Origin: UBA2199 sp964628035
GTDB lineage: Bacteria > Acidobacteriota > Aminicenantia > UBA2199
Assembly: GCA_964628035.1 (NCBI GenBank)
Contig: CAZVPI010000001.1
Span: 1 to 64,000 of the forward strand
Length of the DNA: 64,000 nucleotides
Reading direction: 5' to 3'
Shown: positions 15,538 to 23,592 of the stretch, piece after piece
Position numbering within the stretch: the first letter of the stretch is position 1
How the letters are laid out: the number at the start of each line of letters is the position of its first letter
Program-made: the position numbers and the translations under genes
Notes under the pieces: model-generated
Told to the model about the DNA's origin: nothing
What the model saw: the letters and a program-made list of their open reading frames with translations, nothing else
The model's database searches: none

Positions 15538-16428
15538 CTATTTGCTATGGCCGATGCGCGTTAGATAGATGCCGGCAAAGATGACCGCCGCCCCCAGCAG
15601 CAGCGCCGGCGGCACCGCCTCGCCCAGCAGCAGCCAGGCGAAGAAGACGGCCAGCACCGGCTGCAGGTTGGAATAGACGGCCGTCTGGCTGTTGCCCACC
15701 CGGCGCACCGAGTGGAACCACAGGACCAGCGCCAGCGAGAGGGCGACCAGCCCCGAATAGGCCAGGCACAGCCACGCCTTTGCCGATACGGCGGCCAGGT
15801 CGAGGCGCCGCAGCGGCGAGAGCGCGAGGGGGAAGAACAGGAGCGCGCCCAGCCCCATGGTCACGGCGGTGAACTTGAGGGGCGAGTACACTTTCAGCAG
15901 CGGCCGGGCCGAGACCGAGTAATGGGCCCACAGCAGCACCGCGGCCAGCAGCAGCAGGTCCCCCTTCCAGGTGCGCAGCGACAGGTCCAGGCCCTTGCCG
16001 CCGGCGACGACCACGACGATGCCGGCGAAGCCCAAAGCGATGCCCAGCCAGCCGGCCGGCGTGATCCGCTCCTGCTTGAAGAAAGAGCTCAGCAGCGAGA
16101 TCATGATCGGCGCGCTACCGAAGATCACCGCCGTGTTGCCGGCGGTGGTCAGGTCGATCCCCGAAATGAACAGGAACTGGTAGAGGGCGTAACCGGATAA
16201 GGAGAGGAGGGCGATCCTGGGCAGGTGGCGCCGCTCGAAGCGCAGGGTCTCGCCGGCGAGCGGCAGCAGGGCCAGCAGGACGGCCGCGGCCAGCAGCAGG
16301 CGGATACCGTTGTAGGGCAGGGGCGGGATCTCGGCCAGGGCCACCTTGACCAGCGAAATGTTCAGCGCCCAGGCGGCCACCACCAGCAGCATGAGCAGGT
16401 CATTGAGCGCGGGCCTGGGCGGTTTCAT
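15538..16428 (-). CDS. EamA/DMT superfamily transporter
   Basis: 296 aa with ten predicted membrane helices in two homologous halves, the EamA (RhaT/YdcZ-type) arrangement. The substrate is not predictable; members export amino acids, sugars or metabolites. The ATG at 16428 (MKPPRPALND) is chosen because helix 1 begins soon after it and the upstream extension is not family-like; there is only a weak ribosome site. Apparently monocistronic, flanked on both sides by repeat-rich intergenic DNA. Confidence 0.8.
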   Translation of the reverse strand: MKPPRPALNDLLMLLVVAAWALNISLVKVALAEIPPLPYNGIRLLLAAAVLLALLPLAGETLRFERRHLPRIALLSLSGYALYQFLFISGIDLTTAGNTAVIFGSAPIMISLLSSFFKQERITPAGWLGIALGFAGIVVVVAGGKGLDLSLRTWKGDLLLLAAVLLWAHYSVSARPLLKVYSPLKFTAVTMGLGALLFFPLALSPLRRLDLAAVSAKAWLCLAYSGLVALSLALVLWFHSVRRVGNSQTAVYSNLQPVLAVFFAWLLLGEAVPPALLLGAAVIFAGIYLTRIGHSK

Positions 16429-16589
16429 CGAGCCGCCATGGTAGCACAAAGCCCGGAAACAGGGCAAGAGCGAGCGCGGGATAGCGATCAATAAGGCAAA
16501 CAATGAGCGATCGTGATGGGTAATTCGTGATTCGAAAAATTTAAGGGCATCTCCCTTTTACCTTTTTCCTGATTATTAGTGCCTCTGTT

Positions 16590-16651
16590 TGGGTCATTGG
16601 TCATTGGTGCTTGGTGCTTGTTTGGAATTCGGTGCTTGGGATTTGGTGCTT
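16590..16651 (+). repeat. GGTGCTTGG-type intergenic element, copy 3
   Basis: Tandem GGTCATTGGTCATTGG, then TGCTTGGTGCTTG and GGAATTCGGTGCTTGG. Shares about 45 aligned bases with 15210-15263. It lies in the gene-free stretch 16429-16764, whose remaining part holds only AT-richer words and the terminator at 16711. Confidence 0.7.
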
Positions 16652-16710
16652 TAATCCTAACAGGACTCACGCCAAAAAAACGAGTCTTGCGTAAATTCTT
16701 GAGAAGAGCC

Positions 16711-16740
16711 AAAAAAAAAAGGCGGGCCTTGGGCCCGCCT
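16711..16740 (-). terminator. Intrinsic terminator of the sigma-factor operon
   Basis: On the minus strand, an 8-bp GC stem (GGCGGGCC/GGCCCGCC) with a 3-base loop is followed by ten T residues, 25 bases beyond the last gene of the operon. Confidence 0.85.
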
Positions 16741-16764
16741 CCCCGGGGATGTCGGCGCCGCGGC

Positions 16765-17133
16765 CTACTCGAGCCAGATCTTCACGGTCGCGTCCTTGTC
16801 CTGCACCTGGACCAGGGCCAGAGGGCCGGCCGCCTTCAGCGACGCCCAGATCTGCTTCAAGTCCACGCTGCGCCCGCAGTCGATCTTGATCTTTTCCTTT
16901 CCGCAGGCGTCGAGCATGACCTCCACCAGCGCAACGGGCAGGGTGATCTTGACGTCGTCGTGGCCGCTCCTGCGGTCCCTGATCTCGATCCTGAAGAACA
17001 GGGGCGCCTTGGCGCCGGAAGCGGCCGCGCCCTTGACGGCGTTCTTGATCACCTTGTAGTCGTCGGCCGCGGCGGCGAACGCCAGGGCCGATGCCAGCAG
17101 CACCATCACCATCCAGACAGCGATTTTTTTCAT
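16765..17133 (-). CDS. Secreted protein with SHOCT-like/LiaX-type domain (short paralogue)
   Basis: 122 aa. Signal peptide (MKKIAVWMVMVLLASALAFA), then a domain whose pattern RIEIRDRRSGHDDVKITLP… followed by a helix and a final beta hairpin (VKIWLE) matches the C-terminal 90 residues of the next gene upstream. The same pattern (…tGexxVxvxIPlxLa…) occurs in LiaX/YvlB and DUF2089-type proteins. Last gene of the sigma/anti-sigma cluster, with ATG 17133 after GGGAGGAG and a terminator behind it. Function unknown; an envelope-stress output or sensor is inferred only from context. Confidence 0.6.
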   Translation of the reverse strand: MKKIAVWMVMVLLASALAFAAAADDYKVIKNAVKGAAASGAKAPLFFRIEIRDRRSGHDDVKITLPVALVEVMLDACGKEKIKIDCGRSVDLKQIWASLKAAGPLALVQVQDKDATVKIWLE

Positions 17134-17156
17134 GGTTTCTCCTCCCAAGTCATTTT

Positions 17157-17981
17157 CTATTCCACCCACATCTGGAACGTCCCTTCCTCGCTCTCGATCT
17201 CGACCTTCAGCCCCTCCCCGGTCAACCTGGCCAGGATTTCGTCGAGGTTGTATCCCTGCCGTCCCAGCGAGCGCTTCTGCTCGGGGCTCAGCGAGCGGAT
17301 GGCCAGGTCGGCCAGGGCCAGCGGCAGCTTCAGCTGCACCTCCTCCTTCCCGCTCCTGCGGTCGAGGATGCGGATCTTCAGCATGCGCCCGGCGGCCGCC
17401 TTGCCGGCGCTCGCCTTGTCCTTGAGCCGCGAGGGGTCGATGCGCATGACGGCGATGCGCGCCCGGTCGCGAAGCTCCTCGTCCTTCTCGCTCTTCAAAA
17501 TCGACTCCAGCACCGGCAGCGCCAGCCGCGCCTGGCCGCGGTCGGGCAGGTAACTCAGCTTGAAAGCCGCGTAGTAGGACACGACCTTGTTTCGATCGTC
17601 GAGCCTTCGGGTGATCTTTTCCAGGTACTGCTTCCGGCCCTCCTGGTAGAGGCGGGCGGCCAGGTCGACGATGGACACGCGCGCGTCTTCGGCCAGGCTG
17701 CCCTCGGGCTGGGCCGCCAGGAAGCGTTCGTAGCCCTCCAACGCCTCGCGGGCGGCGCCCGTCTCCTCCCGGCACTTGGCGCGGTAGAAGAGGGCCGCCG
17801 GGTAGTGGCGCGAGGCCGGGCCAACGGCGATCACCGTGTCCAGCTGCTTCAGCGCCGCGCTCCACTGGCGGTCGAAGATCAGCGTCTTGGCTTTCTCGAA
17901 GGCCTGCTCGTCGGCCTGGGCCGCCAGGGAAGCGGCCAGCAGCAGCGTCAGCACAAGGGGCAGCGTTTTCCGTTTCATCAT
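17157..17981 (-). CDS. Secreted TPR/HEAT-like repeat protein with C-terminal SHOCT-like domain
   Basis: 274 aa. Signal peptide (about 1-23), tetratricopeptide-like repeats (about 25-110; e.g. AALFYRAKCREETGAAREAL), helical HEAT-like pairs (about 110-175), then the domain shared with the adjacent short protein (LKIRILDRRSGKEEVQLKLP …), ending TFQMWVE. It starts immediately before the anti-sigma stop, so it is co-transcribed and probably coupled. Probably periplasmic. Its position suggests a role in signalling through the anti-sigma factor, but this is inference. Confidence 0.6.
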   Translation of the reverse strand: MMKRKTLPLVLTLLLAASLAAQADEQAFEKAKTLIFDRQWSAALKQLDTVIAVGPASRHYPAALFYRAKCREETGAAREALEGYERFLAAQPEGSLAEDARVSIVDLAARLYQEGRKQYLEKITRRLDDRNKVVSYYAAFKLSYLPDRGQARLALPVLESILKSEKDEELRDRARIAVMRIDPSRLKDKASAGKAAAGRMLKIRILDRRSGKEEVQLKLPLALADLAIRSLSPEQKRSLGRQGYNLDEILARLTGEGLKVEIESEEGTFQMWVE

Positions 17982-18770
17982 TCAGACCTCCAGGCGGGTC
18001 CGGGCGGCGAACTCGTCCCGCAGCAGCCGGATCTTGAGCAGCAGTTTCTCGTCCTTGAGCTCCCGCTGCAGGCGGGCGATGTCGGCGCACGACCCCTCCT
18101 CGCCCAGGCGCAACAGCTCGTAGCTCAGCCAGTCGATGCGCTCGCTGACCGGCTGGACCTTCTCCCATTCCAGGGTGGAAAGTCCCTGGCGGAAGTACCG
18201 TTTCTTCATCAGCAGCTCCCTGGCCTGGACCGTCGCCTGGCGCATCTCCCAGGAGGCGACGCCACCGTGGTCGCAGCTGCGCAGAACCCCGGTCAGCAGC
18301 AGCTGGCTCTGGCGCAGGTAGGCGCCGGCCTCCTCGCGGGCCAGCTCGCCGCGCAGGCGCGCCAGCACGGCCGCCGCCGCGTCCTCGCCGCTCGCGCCAC
18401 CTCCGGCCCTCGGCGCCGTGGCCCGGCCCAGGAAGAAAAGCCCCAGGCCGGCCGCCATGGCCAGCAGCGCGGCCGCGGCCAGCCGCGGCCAGGAGAGGGC
18501 CGGGCCGGAACGGCGCACGGCGAAGCGCCGCCGTTCAACCGCGGCGGCGACGCGTTCGGCGGTCTCCGCCCAGTCGACGCTTTCCATGGCCGCTTCCATC
18601 TCGGCCGCGGGCACGGCGGCCGCCGCCAGCAGGGCGCGCCAGGCGGCCAGCGCCCGGCGGCAGGCCGGGCAGGCGGCCAGATGGCTCTCCACGCGGCGGC
18701 GCCGTTTGGCATCGAGTTCTCCGGCGGCCAGTAGCTCCAGGTCCGGCGCGATGCGCTCGCACTTATTCAT
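17982..18770 (-). CDS. Anti-sigma factor with zinc-finger (zf-HC2) domain and one membrane helix
   Basis: 262 aa. The N-terminal cytoplasmic anti-sigma zinc finger has HLAACPACRRAL (about 30-41) preceded by a conserved Cys4. A basic region precedes one membrane helix (about 95-115), then a Gly/Ala linker and a helical periplasmic domain. This is the standard single-pass anti-sigma design: it binds the sigma factor at the membrane until an envelope signal releases it. Its ATG overlaps the sigma stop by eight bases, so the pair is translationally coupled. Confidence 0.8.
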   Translation of the reverse strand: MNKCERIAPDLELLAAGELDAKRRRRVESHLAACPACRRALAAWRALLAAAAVPAAEMEAAMESVDWAETAERVAAAVERRRFAVRRSGPALSWPRLAAAALLAMAAGLGLFFLGRATAPRAGGGASGEDAAAAVLARLRGELAREEAGAYLRQSQLLLTGVLRSCDHGGVASWEMRQATVQARELLMKKRYFRQGLSTLEWEKVQPVSERIDWLSYELLRLGEEGSCADIARLQRELKDEKLLLKIRLLRDEFAARTRLEV

Positions 18771-19331
18771 GTCCCCCTCCGATCCAGGGTGCCATTTCCC
18801 GGCGCAGGCGCCCCAGGGCCCGGTGGTGCAGCGCCTTGGCGGTGCCGAGCGTGACGGCCATGACCCCGGCGGCCTGCTGCAGCGTCAGCCCCTGGCGGTA
18901 TTTCAGGGCGAACAGCGAGCGCTGCCGCGGCGACAGCCGGTCCAGCGCCGCCTCGATCGCCTCCTGCCGCCGCTCCTGCCGCCAGGCCTCCTGCGGGCCG
19001 GAATGGACGGCCAGTTCGCGCTCCGGCGCCTCCTCCAGCCCGCACTCCCGCCGGCCATGGCCGCCGCGCTTGCGGTAACGGTCGATGCAGAGGTTGTGGG
19101 CCAGGCGGAAGATCCAGGCCTGCAGGGAGCCCCCGGGGCGGAACGAGCCGATCCTGTCGTGGACCCTCATGAACGTCTCCTGCACGATGTCCAACGCCTC
19201 GTCGCGGTCGCGGAAGAAGCCGTAGCCCACGGCGAACACCCTCTTCTGAAAGCGCCGCACCAGCTCGGCGAAGGCCTGGCGGTCGCCGGCAGCGATCCGC
19301 TCCAGCAAAGCGAGCTCCCATTCCCTTTCAT
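18763..19331 (-). CDS. ECF-type RNA polymerase sigma factor; start region probably frameshifted
   Basis: Sigma-70 family, ECF subgroup. Region 2 (…QAFAELVRRFQKRVFAVGYG… and DIVQETFMRVH) and region 4 (DRLSPRQRSLFALKYRQG, helix-turn-helix with AAGVMAVTLGTAKA) are intact. No ATG or GTG lies in this frame near the start of homology. The best start, ATG 19331 after AGGAGG, is one base out of frame: ATGAAAGGGAATGG would need one more A (MKREWELAL…) to enter the sigma frame. The frame itself is open back to 19605, with only TTG codons as near alternatives (19308, 19419). A 16-codon open frame with its own GGAGG site (19463-19413) lies upstream. Confidence 0.75.
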
Positions 19332-19497
19332 GTCGGCGTTCCTCCTGTCCCGGCGCCTCTCCGGCACCGGGGGCACGCGTCCGCCCGTCCGCGCTTGCCT
19401 CGCTGCCGGCGACTAGCAAGAACGGCGCCCGGATGTTCGCTTCCAAAAGATGCGACTGGCCATGATCGTCCTCCGCAACCGATCCGAACAAAGTATA

Positions 19498-19521
19498 AAC
19501 GCAGGCGGGCCGAAAAAGGTT
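19498..19521 (-). promoter_or_regulatory. Candidate ECF (autoregulatory) promoter of the sigma operon
   Basis: Minus-strand AACC (19521-19518), 16-base spacer, CGTT (19501-19498), the layout of many ECF-sigma promoters. No TTGACA at a proper distance is seen. This is the only promoter-like sequence I find for the operon. Confidence 0.35.
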
Positions 19522-19626
19522 GACAGCGGCCCGAGGATGGCCCCGCCACGAATGTTTTTCCGTTGCAGAAATGCGATGCGGCGGCCGATCCGGATGGAGG
19601 AGCAACCGCCGCGGCCTGGGCGCGCC

Positions 19627-19655
19627 TTGACTTCCCCAGGCTCCTCGGCTAGACT
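19627..19655 (+). promoter_or_regulatory. Promoter of the SPFH-coaE gene group
   Basis: TTGACT (19627-19632), 17-base spacer, TAGACT (19650-19655). Transcription would begin near 19662, at or next to the first possible ATG of the SPFH gene. Confidence 0.6.
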
Positions 19656-19700
19656 TTTCCCATGGAAAACATCAAGCAAGTGTTCAAGGAAGGGGGGGAC

Positions 19701-20546
19701 ATGACCAAAAAAATCGGCAAATACGCCCTGGCGCTGGTCATCGTCGCCTTCGTGCTGGTCTTCCTGTTCCGCGTCTACATCATCGTCGACCCCGGGGAGA
19801 AGGCGGTGATCTTCAACAAGGCCACCGGCAACCTGCGCGTCACGCCCAACGAGGGATTCTATTTTTTGGTGCCCCTGGTCGAGCAGCCCACGGTCTACGA
19901 CATGAAGGCCCGCACCTACACCATGAGCATCGCCCAGCTGGAGGGGGAGATCCGCGGCGATGACTCGCTGCAGGCGCTGACCGCCGACGGCCAGACGGTG
20001 CTGCTGGACATCTCGGTGCGCTACCATCCCGACGGCGACAACCTGGACAAGCTGCACCGTTCCCTGGGAGTCGACTACGTCAACAAGGTCGTCCGCCCGC
20101 AGGTGCGCTCGGTGGTGCGCATGGTCGTCTCCGACTACCCGGTGCTCGACGTCTACTCGGGAAAACGCATGCAAATCCAGGCGGCGATCGACCAGCAGCT
20201 GCGCGCCCTGTTTAAAAAGAACTACATCATTTTGGAAGAGATGCTGCTGCGCAACGTCCAATTCTCCAAGGAGTTCCAGCAGGCCATCGAGAACAAGCAG
20301 ATCGCCCAGCAGGATGCGCAGCGCATGAAATACGTGCTGGAACGGCAGGAGCTGGAAAAGAAACGCAAGATCATCGAGGCCGAGGGCGAGGCCGAATCGC
20401 TGCGCCTGAAGGGGCGGGCCCTGGCCGAGAACCCGGCGTTGATCCAGTACGAGTACGTCAAGCTGCTGGCGCCCAACATCCAGGCCGTGGTCGCCGACCA
20501 GAAGTCCATCTTCAACTTCTCCGACTTCCTCAAGAACCATAAATAG
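19701..20546 (+). CDS. SPFH/prohibitin-family membrane protein
   Basis: 281 aa. A short cytoplasmic N-terminus, one membrane helix (about 6-26), then an SPFH/band-7 domain (…VDPGEKAVIFNKATGNLR… ) and a charged coiled coil (about 205-255, …RQELEKKRKIIEAEGEAESL) as in HflC and prohibitins. Such proteins form large membrane ring assemblies that organise lipids or control FtsH-type proteases. ATG 19701 has a strong purine-rich site (AAGGGGGGG). An upstream in-frame ATG at 19662 lies right at the predicted transcription start and would add 13 residues in a leaderless message. Confidence 0.8.
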   Translation: MTKKIGKYALALVIVAFVLVFLFRVYIIVDPGEKAVIFNKATGNLRVTPNEGFYFLVPLVEQPTVYDMKARTYTMSIAQLEGEIRGDDSLQALTADGQTVLLDISVRYHPDGDNLDKLHRSLGVDYVNKVVRPQVRSVVRMVVSDYPVLDVYSGKRMQIQAAIDQQLRALFKKNYIILEEMLLRNVQFSKEFQQAIENKQIAQQDAQRMKYVLERQELEKKRKIIEAEGEAESLRLKGRALAENPALIQYEYVKLLAPNIQAVVADQKSIFNFSDFLKNHK

Positions 20547-20556
20547 ACACCGCCCC

Positions 20557-21171
20557 ATGCACGCCATCGGCCTGACCGGAGGCTTCGCCACGGGGAAGAC
20601 CTTTGTCCTGAAAGTGCTGGAGGAGCAGGGCTGCTTCACCCTGCGCGCCGATGACCTGGCCAAGAGCATCCTCTTCGCCCCCGGCTCGCCCGTCCTGAAG
20701 GAAATATCCGAGTTCTTCGGCCCGGAGATCCTCGATGCCGGGGGAGCCCTGCAAAAGGAGAGGTTCAGCCAGGCGCTGTTCGAGGACCACGAGAAGCGCC
20801 AGGCGGTGAACGCCATCGTCCACCCGCTGGTCAGCGAGGAGCGGCGGCGGCGGATCGCCGACGCCGCCGCCATGGGCATCTACGACTTCCTGTTCTACGA
20901 ATCGGCGCTGCTGCTGGAGTCGGGCATCCACAGGGATTTCGAGCGCGTCGTCGTGGTCTATTGCTCCGCGGCGGTGCAGCTGCGCCGGGCCATGGAGCGC
21001 GACCGCCTGAGCCGCGCCGAGGCGCAGAAGCGCATCCGCTCGCAGTTCCCCCTGCGCCAGAAGCTGAAGGCGGCCCACTATGCCATCGACACCGGCGGCG
21101 ATTTCGCCGCCACCCGCGCCAACACCCTTGAGGTTCTGCACCTGTTGAAAATGGATTTTCATTTGTCTTAG
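20557..21171 (+). CDS. coaE: Dephospho-CoA kinase
   Basis: 204 aa cytosolic P-loop kinase that phosphorylates the 3'-hydroxyl of dephospho-CoA in the last step of CoA synthesis. The Walker A motif is GLTGGFATGKT (5-15); a following LRADDLA matches the conserved acidic region and the …RAMERDRLSRAEAQKRI… lid helix is typical. Ten bases downstream of the SPFH gene and followed closely by the TPR gene, so likely one transcript. Confidence 0.9.
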   Translation: MHAIGLTGGFATGKTFVLKVLEEQGCFTLRADDLAKSILFAPGSPVLKEISEFFGPEILDAGGALQKERFSQALFEDHEKRQAVNAIVHPLVSEERRRRIADAAAMGIYDFLFYESALLLESGIHRDFERVVVVYCSAAVQLRRAMERDRLSRAEAQKRIRSQFPLRQKLKAAHYAIDTGGDFAATRANTLEVLHLLKMDFHLS

Positions 21172-21204
21172 GCTGTGCTACAATCCCCGCCAAGGAGAGA
21201 CGGG

Positions 21205-21882
21205 ATGGAGAACACGGAATACGTGGAAGAATTGTTGCGGCAGTTCAACCTGGGCCGGGGTGCCCCCATCACGGAGATCATCGAAAAATACCTGGAGAAG
21301 AGTCTGCAGATCAAGTTCCAGCGGATCGTCTCCAGCCAGGACCTGCTCAAGGAAGAGTTCGTCCGCCTGCACGAGACCTTCCTGAAGCTGATGAAGATCT
21401 ACCAGGCCGCCGACCCCAGGCTGCAAATGGGGGTGTTCACCCAGGACCAGCTGGGCAAGTTCTACTTCAACCAGGGCGTCTACGCCATGTGCAAGGAGAA
21501 CTATTTCCAGGCCAGCGAAAAGTTCCAGGAGGCCTACAAGGTCAACAAGCGCAACGTCTACCTGCTGGTCTATATGGGCATCATCCTGACCATGCGCAAG
21601 AATTATTACGCCGCCGAGAAGTACTTCTCCGAGGCCGTCAAGCGCGACCCCAACTACGACGAGGCCTGGTTCTACTCGGCCGAGAATTATTTCCGGGCCG
21701 GCAACTTCAACACCGCCTGGGAGCACTACGACAAGACGCGCCAGCTGAACCCGGCCTTCAACGAGATCAACCTGCGCCTGAAGGAGACCAAGGAGGCGAT
21801 CCTGCGCAAGCGTCGCGGCGGCAAGAAGGACTCGCTGCTGCGCCGACTGGTCAAGTATATCCGCGAGGCCTTCGAGCGCTAG
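21205..21882 (+). CDS. TPR-repeat protein of unknown function
   Basis: 225 aa, no signal peptide. Three tetratricopeptide repeats are visible (about 85-190), including GKFYFNQGVYAMCKENYFQA and AEKYFSEAVKRDPNYDEAWF. The N-terminal 80 residues are helical and the C-terminus is basic (RKRRGGKKDS…). ATG 21205 (MENTEY) after AAGGAGAGACGGG is preferred over 21175, which lacks a ribosome site. Last gene of the SPFH-coaE group. Probably a cytosolic scaffold or adaptor; no partner is evident. Confidence 0.65.
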   Translation: MENTEYVEELLRQFNLGRGAPITEIIEKYLEKSLQIKFQRIVSSQDLLKEEFVRLHETFLKLMKIYQAADPRLQMGVFTQDQLGKFYFNQGVYAMCKENYFQASEKFQEAYKVNKRNVYLLVYMGIILTMRKNYYAAEKYFSEAVKRDPNYDEAWFYSAENYFRAGNFNTAWEHYDKTRQLNPAFNEINLRLKETKEAILRKRRGGKKDSLLRRLVKYIREAFER

Positions 21883-22209
21883 CGCCTTGACTCCGGGCGA
21901 GCCCGTGAAGGTAATTAGGAAGTAATGATTCGTGACTGGAACAGCATTGGATTGATTTTTTTCTTCACTTTTACCTTTTCCCTTTTACCTTCTAAGTCTC
22001 TCTCTTGCTCTACCCCTCTTCCGCTCAGGCGCAGGGCTTTTCACTTTTGCCTTTTTTCTTTTGCCTGCAGGGTTCGTCTGGTCAAGCGCGAAGTATTTTC
22101 TTCAGCGCCTTCTCTTCCACTTTTCCCCTTTACCCCTCTGCCTCTTTGCCACTTTGCTTCTCTACCCCTCTAGCCCTTTATCCCTCCACCACTGAGCTTG
22201 GCTTCGCCG
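21883..22209. other. Pyrimidine-rich gene-free region
   Basis: 327 bases between convergent genes. After a GTGACTGGAAC-type element (21926-21990) the plus strand is almost all C/T words such as CTTTTACC, CTCTACCCCTC and TTTGCC. No hairpin typical of a bidirectional terminator was found. Confidence 0.55.
21926..21990 (+). repeat. GTGACTGGAAC-type intergenic element, copy 2
   Basis: Starts GATTCGTGACTGGAACAGC and runs into CACTTTTACCTTTTCCC; related to 15386-15450. Confidence 0.65.
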
Positions 22210-23592
22210 CTACTCCCTCTTCCACTTCACCCCGGCCGGTGTATCGAGCAATGCGATCCCCTGCTTCTTCAGCTCGGCGCGGATCTCGTCGGCGCGGCGG
22301 TAGTCCTTCTCCCGCCTGGCCTTTTCGCGCAGGGCGATGCGAGCCTCGATCTCGGCGTCGAGCGGCCCCTCGTCGGCCCGGCCCATGACCCCCAGCACGG
22401 CGTCGATGCGCTCCATGGCCGCCAGGACCCCGGCGGCGTCGGCGCGGGTCAGGGCGCTCAGCCGCGGGTTGACCCGGGCGATCAGGTCGAACAGGGCCGC
22501 CAGCGCCCCGGAAACGTTGAAGTCGTCGTCCAGGGCGGCGGCGAAGCCCGCTAGCGCCGCCTCGACCTCGGCGGCCAGGCCGGCGTCGGCCGTGCCCTCG
22601 GCCTCCACCTGGCGCAGGGAGAACAGGAAATTCTTGATGCGCTGCAGCGCCTGGGCGGCCATGTCCAGTCCCTCCAGGGTGAAGTTGAGCAGCTTGCGGT
22701 AGTGGCTGGAGAGGAGAAGGTAGCGGACGGCCATGGGGTCGGCGCCGCGCCGGGCCAGGTCGGCCAGGGTATAGAAGTTTCCCAGCGACTTGGACATCTT
22801 CATGCCGTCGACGATCAGGTGCTGGCAATGGAGCCAGTAGTTGACGAAGGTGACGCCGTTGGCGCACTGCGACTGGGCGATCTCGTTCTCGTGGTGCGGG
22901 AAGATGTTGTCCACTCCGCCCATGTGGATGTCAAAATGCGGCCCCAGGTACTTCATGCTCATGGCCGAGCACTCGACGTGCCAGCCCGGCCGCCCCGCGC
23001 CGAACGGCGCCGGCCAGGAAGGCTCGCCCGGCTTCTTGCCTTTCCAGAGGACGAAGTCCTGGACCGCCTCCTTTTCGTACTCGTCGGCGTCGACGGCGGT
23101 TCCGACCTTCAAGCTGCCCTTCTCCAGGTTGGCCAGGCGGCCGTAGTCGGCGAAGCGGGCGATGCTGAAGTAGACCGAGCCGTCCTTCTCGTAGGCAAAG
23201 CCCTTCGCCAGCAGGGCGGCGACCAGCGCCTGCATCTCGGGGATGTGCCCGGTGGCCCGCGGGTAGACATCGGCGGGCAGGATGTTCAGCGTCTTCAGGT
23301 CGGCGTGGAAGGCGTCGATGTATTGCTGCGTCACGTCGGCGAGGGGCCGCTTCAACTCGTTGGCCTTGCGGATGGTCTTGTCGTCGATGTCGGTGATGTT
23401 CATCACGTGGGTGACGCGGTAGCCGCGGAAGAGCAGGAAACGTTTGACCAGGTCCTCGAACAGGTAGGAGCGGTAGTTGCCGATGTGCGGGAAGTCGTAG
23501 ACCGTGGGGCCGCAGGTGTAGAGGCCGACCTTGCCTTCCTCGATGGGGCGGAACTCCTCCAGGCGCCGGGTCAGGGTGTTGTAGAATCTCAT
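22210..23592 (-). CDS. cysS: Cysteinyl-tRNA synthetase
   Basis: 460 aa class I aminoacyl-tRNA synthetase. The zinc-binding cysteine and signature CGPTVYD (27-33), HIGN (36-39), zinc ligands in …HVECSAM… and HHENEIAQ, and the KMSKS loop (GMKMSKSLGN) are all present. The long open frame upstream is a shadow of the next gene; ATG 23592 overlaps the trmJ stop (ATGA), so the two are coupled. A tRNA synthetase together with a tRNA methyltransferase makes a translation-themed operon. Confidence 0.95.
   Translation of the reverse strand: MRFYNTLTRRLEEFRPIEEGKVGLYTCGPTVYDFPHIGNYRSYLFEDLVKRFLLFRGYRVTHVMNITDIDDKTIRKANELKRPLADVTQQYIDAFHADLKTLNILPADVYPRATGHIPEMQALVAALLAKGFAYEKDGSVYFSIARFADYGRLANLEKGSLKVGTAVDADEYEKEAVQDFVLWKGKKPGEPSWPAPFGAGRPGWHVECSAMSMKYLGPHFDIHMGGVDNIFPHHENEIAQSQCANGVTFVNYWLHCQHLIVDGMKMSKSLGNFYTLADLARRGADPMAVRYLLLSSHYRKLLNFTLEGLDMAAQALQRIKNFLFSLRQVEAEGTADAGLAAEVEAALAGFAAALDDDFNVSGALAALFDLIARVNPRLSALTRADAAGVLAAMERIDAVLGVMGRADEGPLDAEIEARIALREKARREKDYRRADEIRAELKKQGIALLDTPAGVKWKRE

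Noticed and set aside
14880..16660. Possible CRISPR array in the repeat-rich gaps
   Set aside because: Repeat units are degenerate, vary in length and order, occur in both orientations, and there are no equal-length spacers or cas genes.
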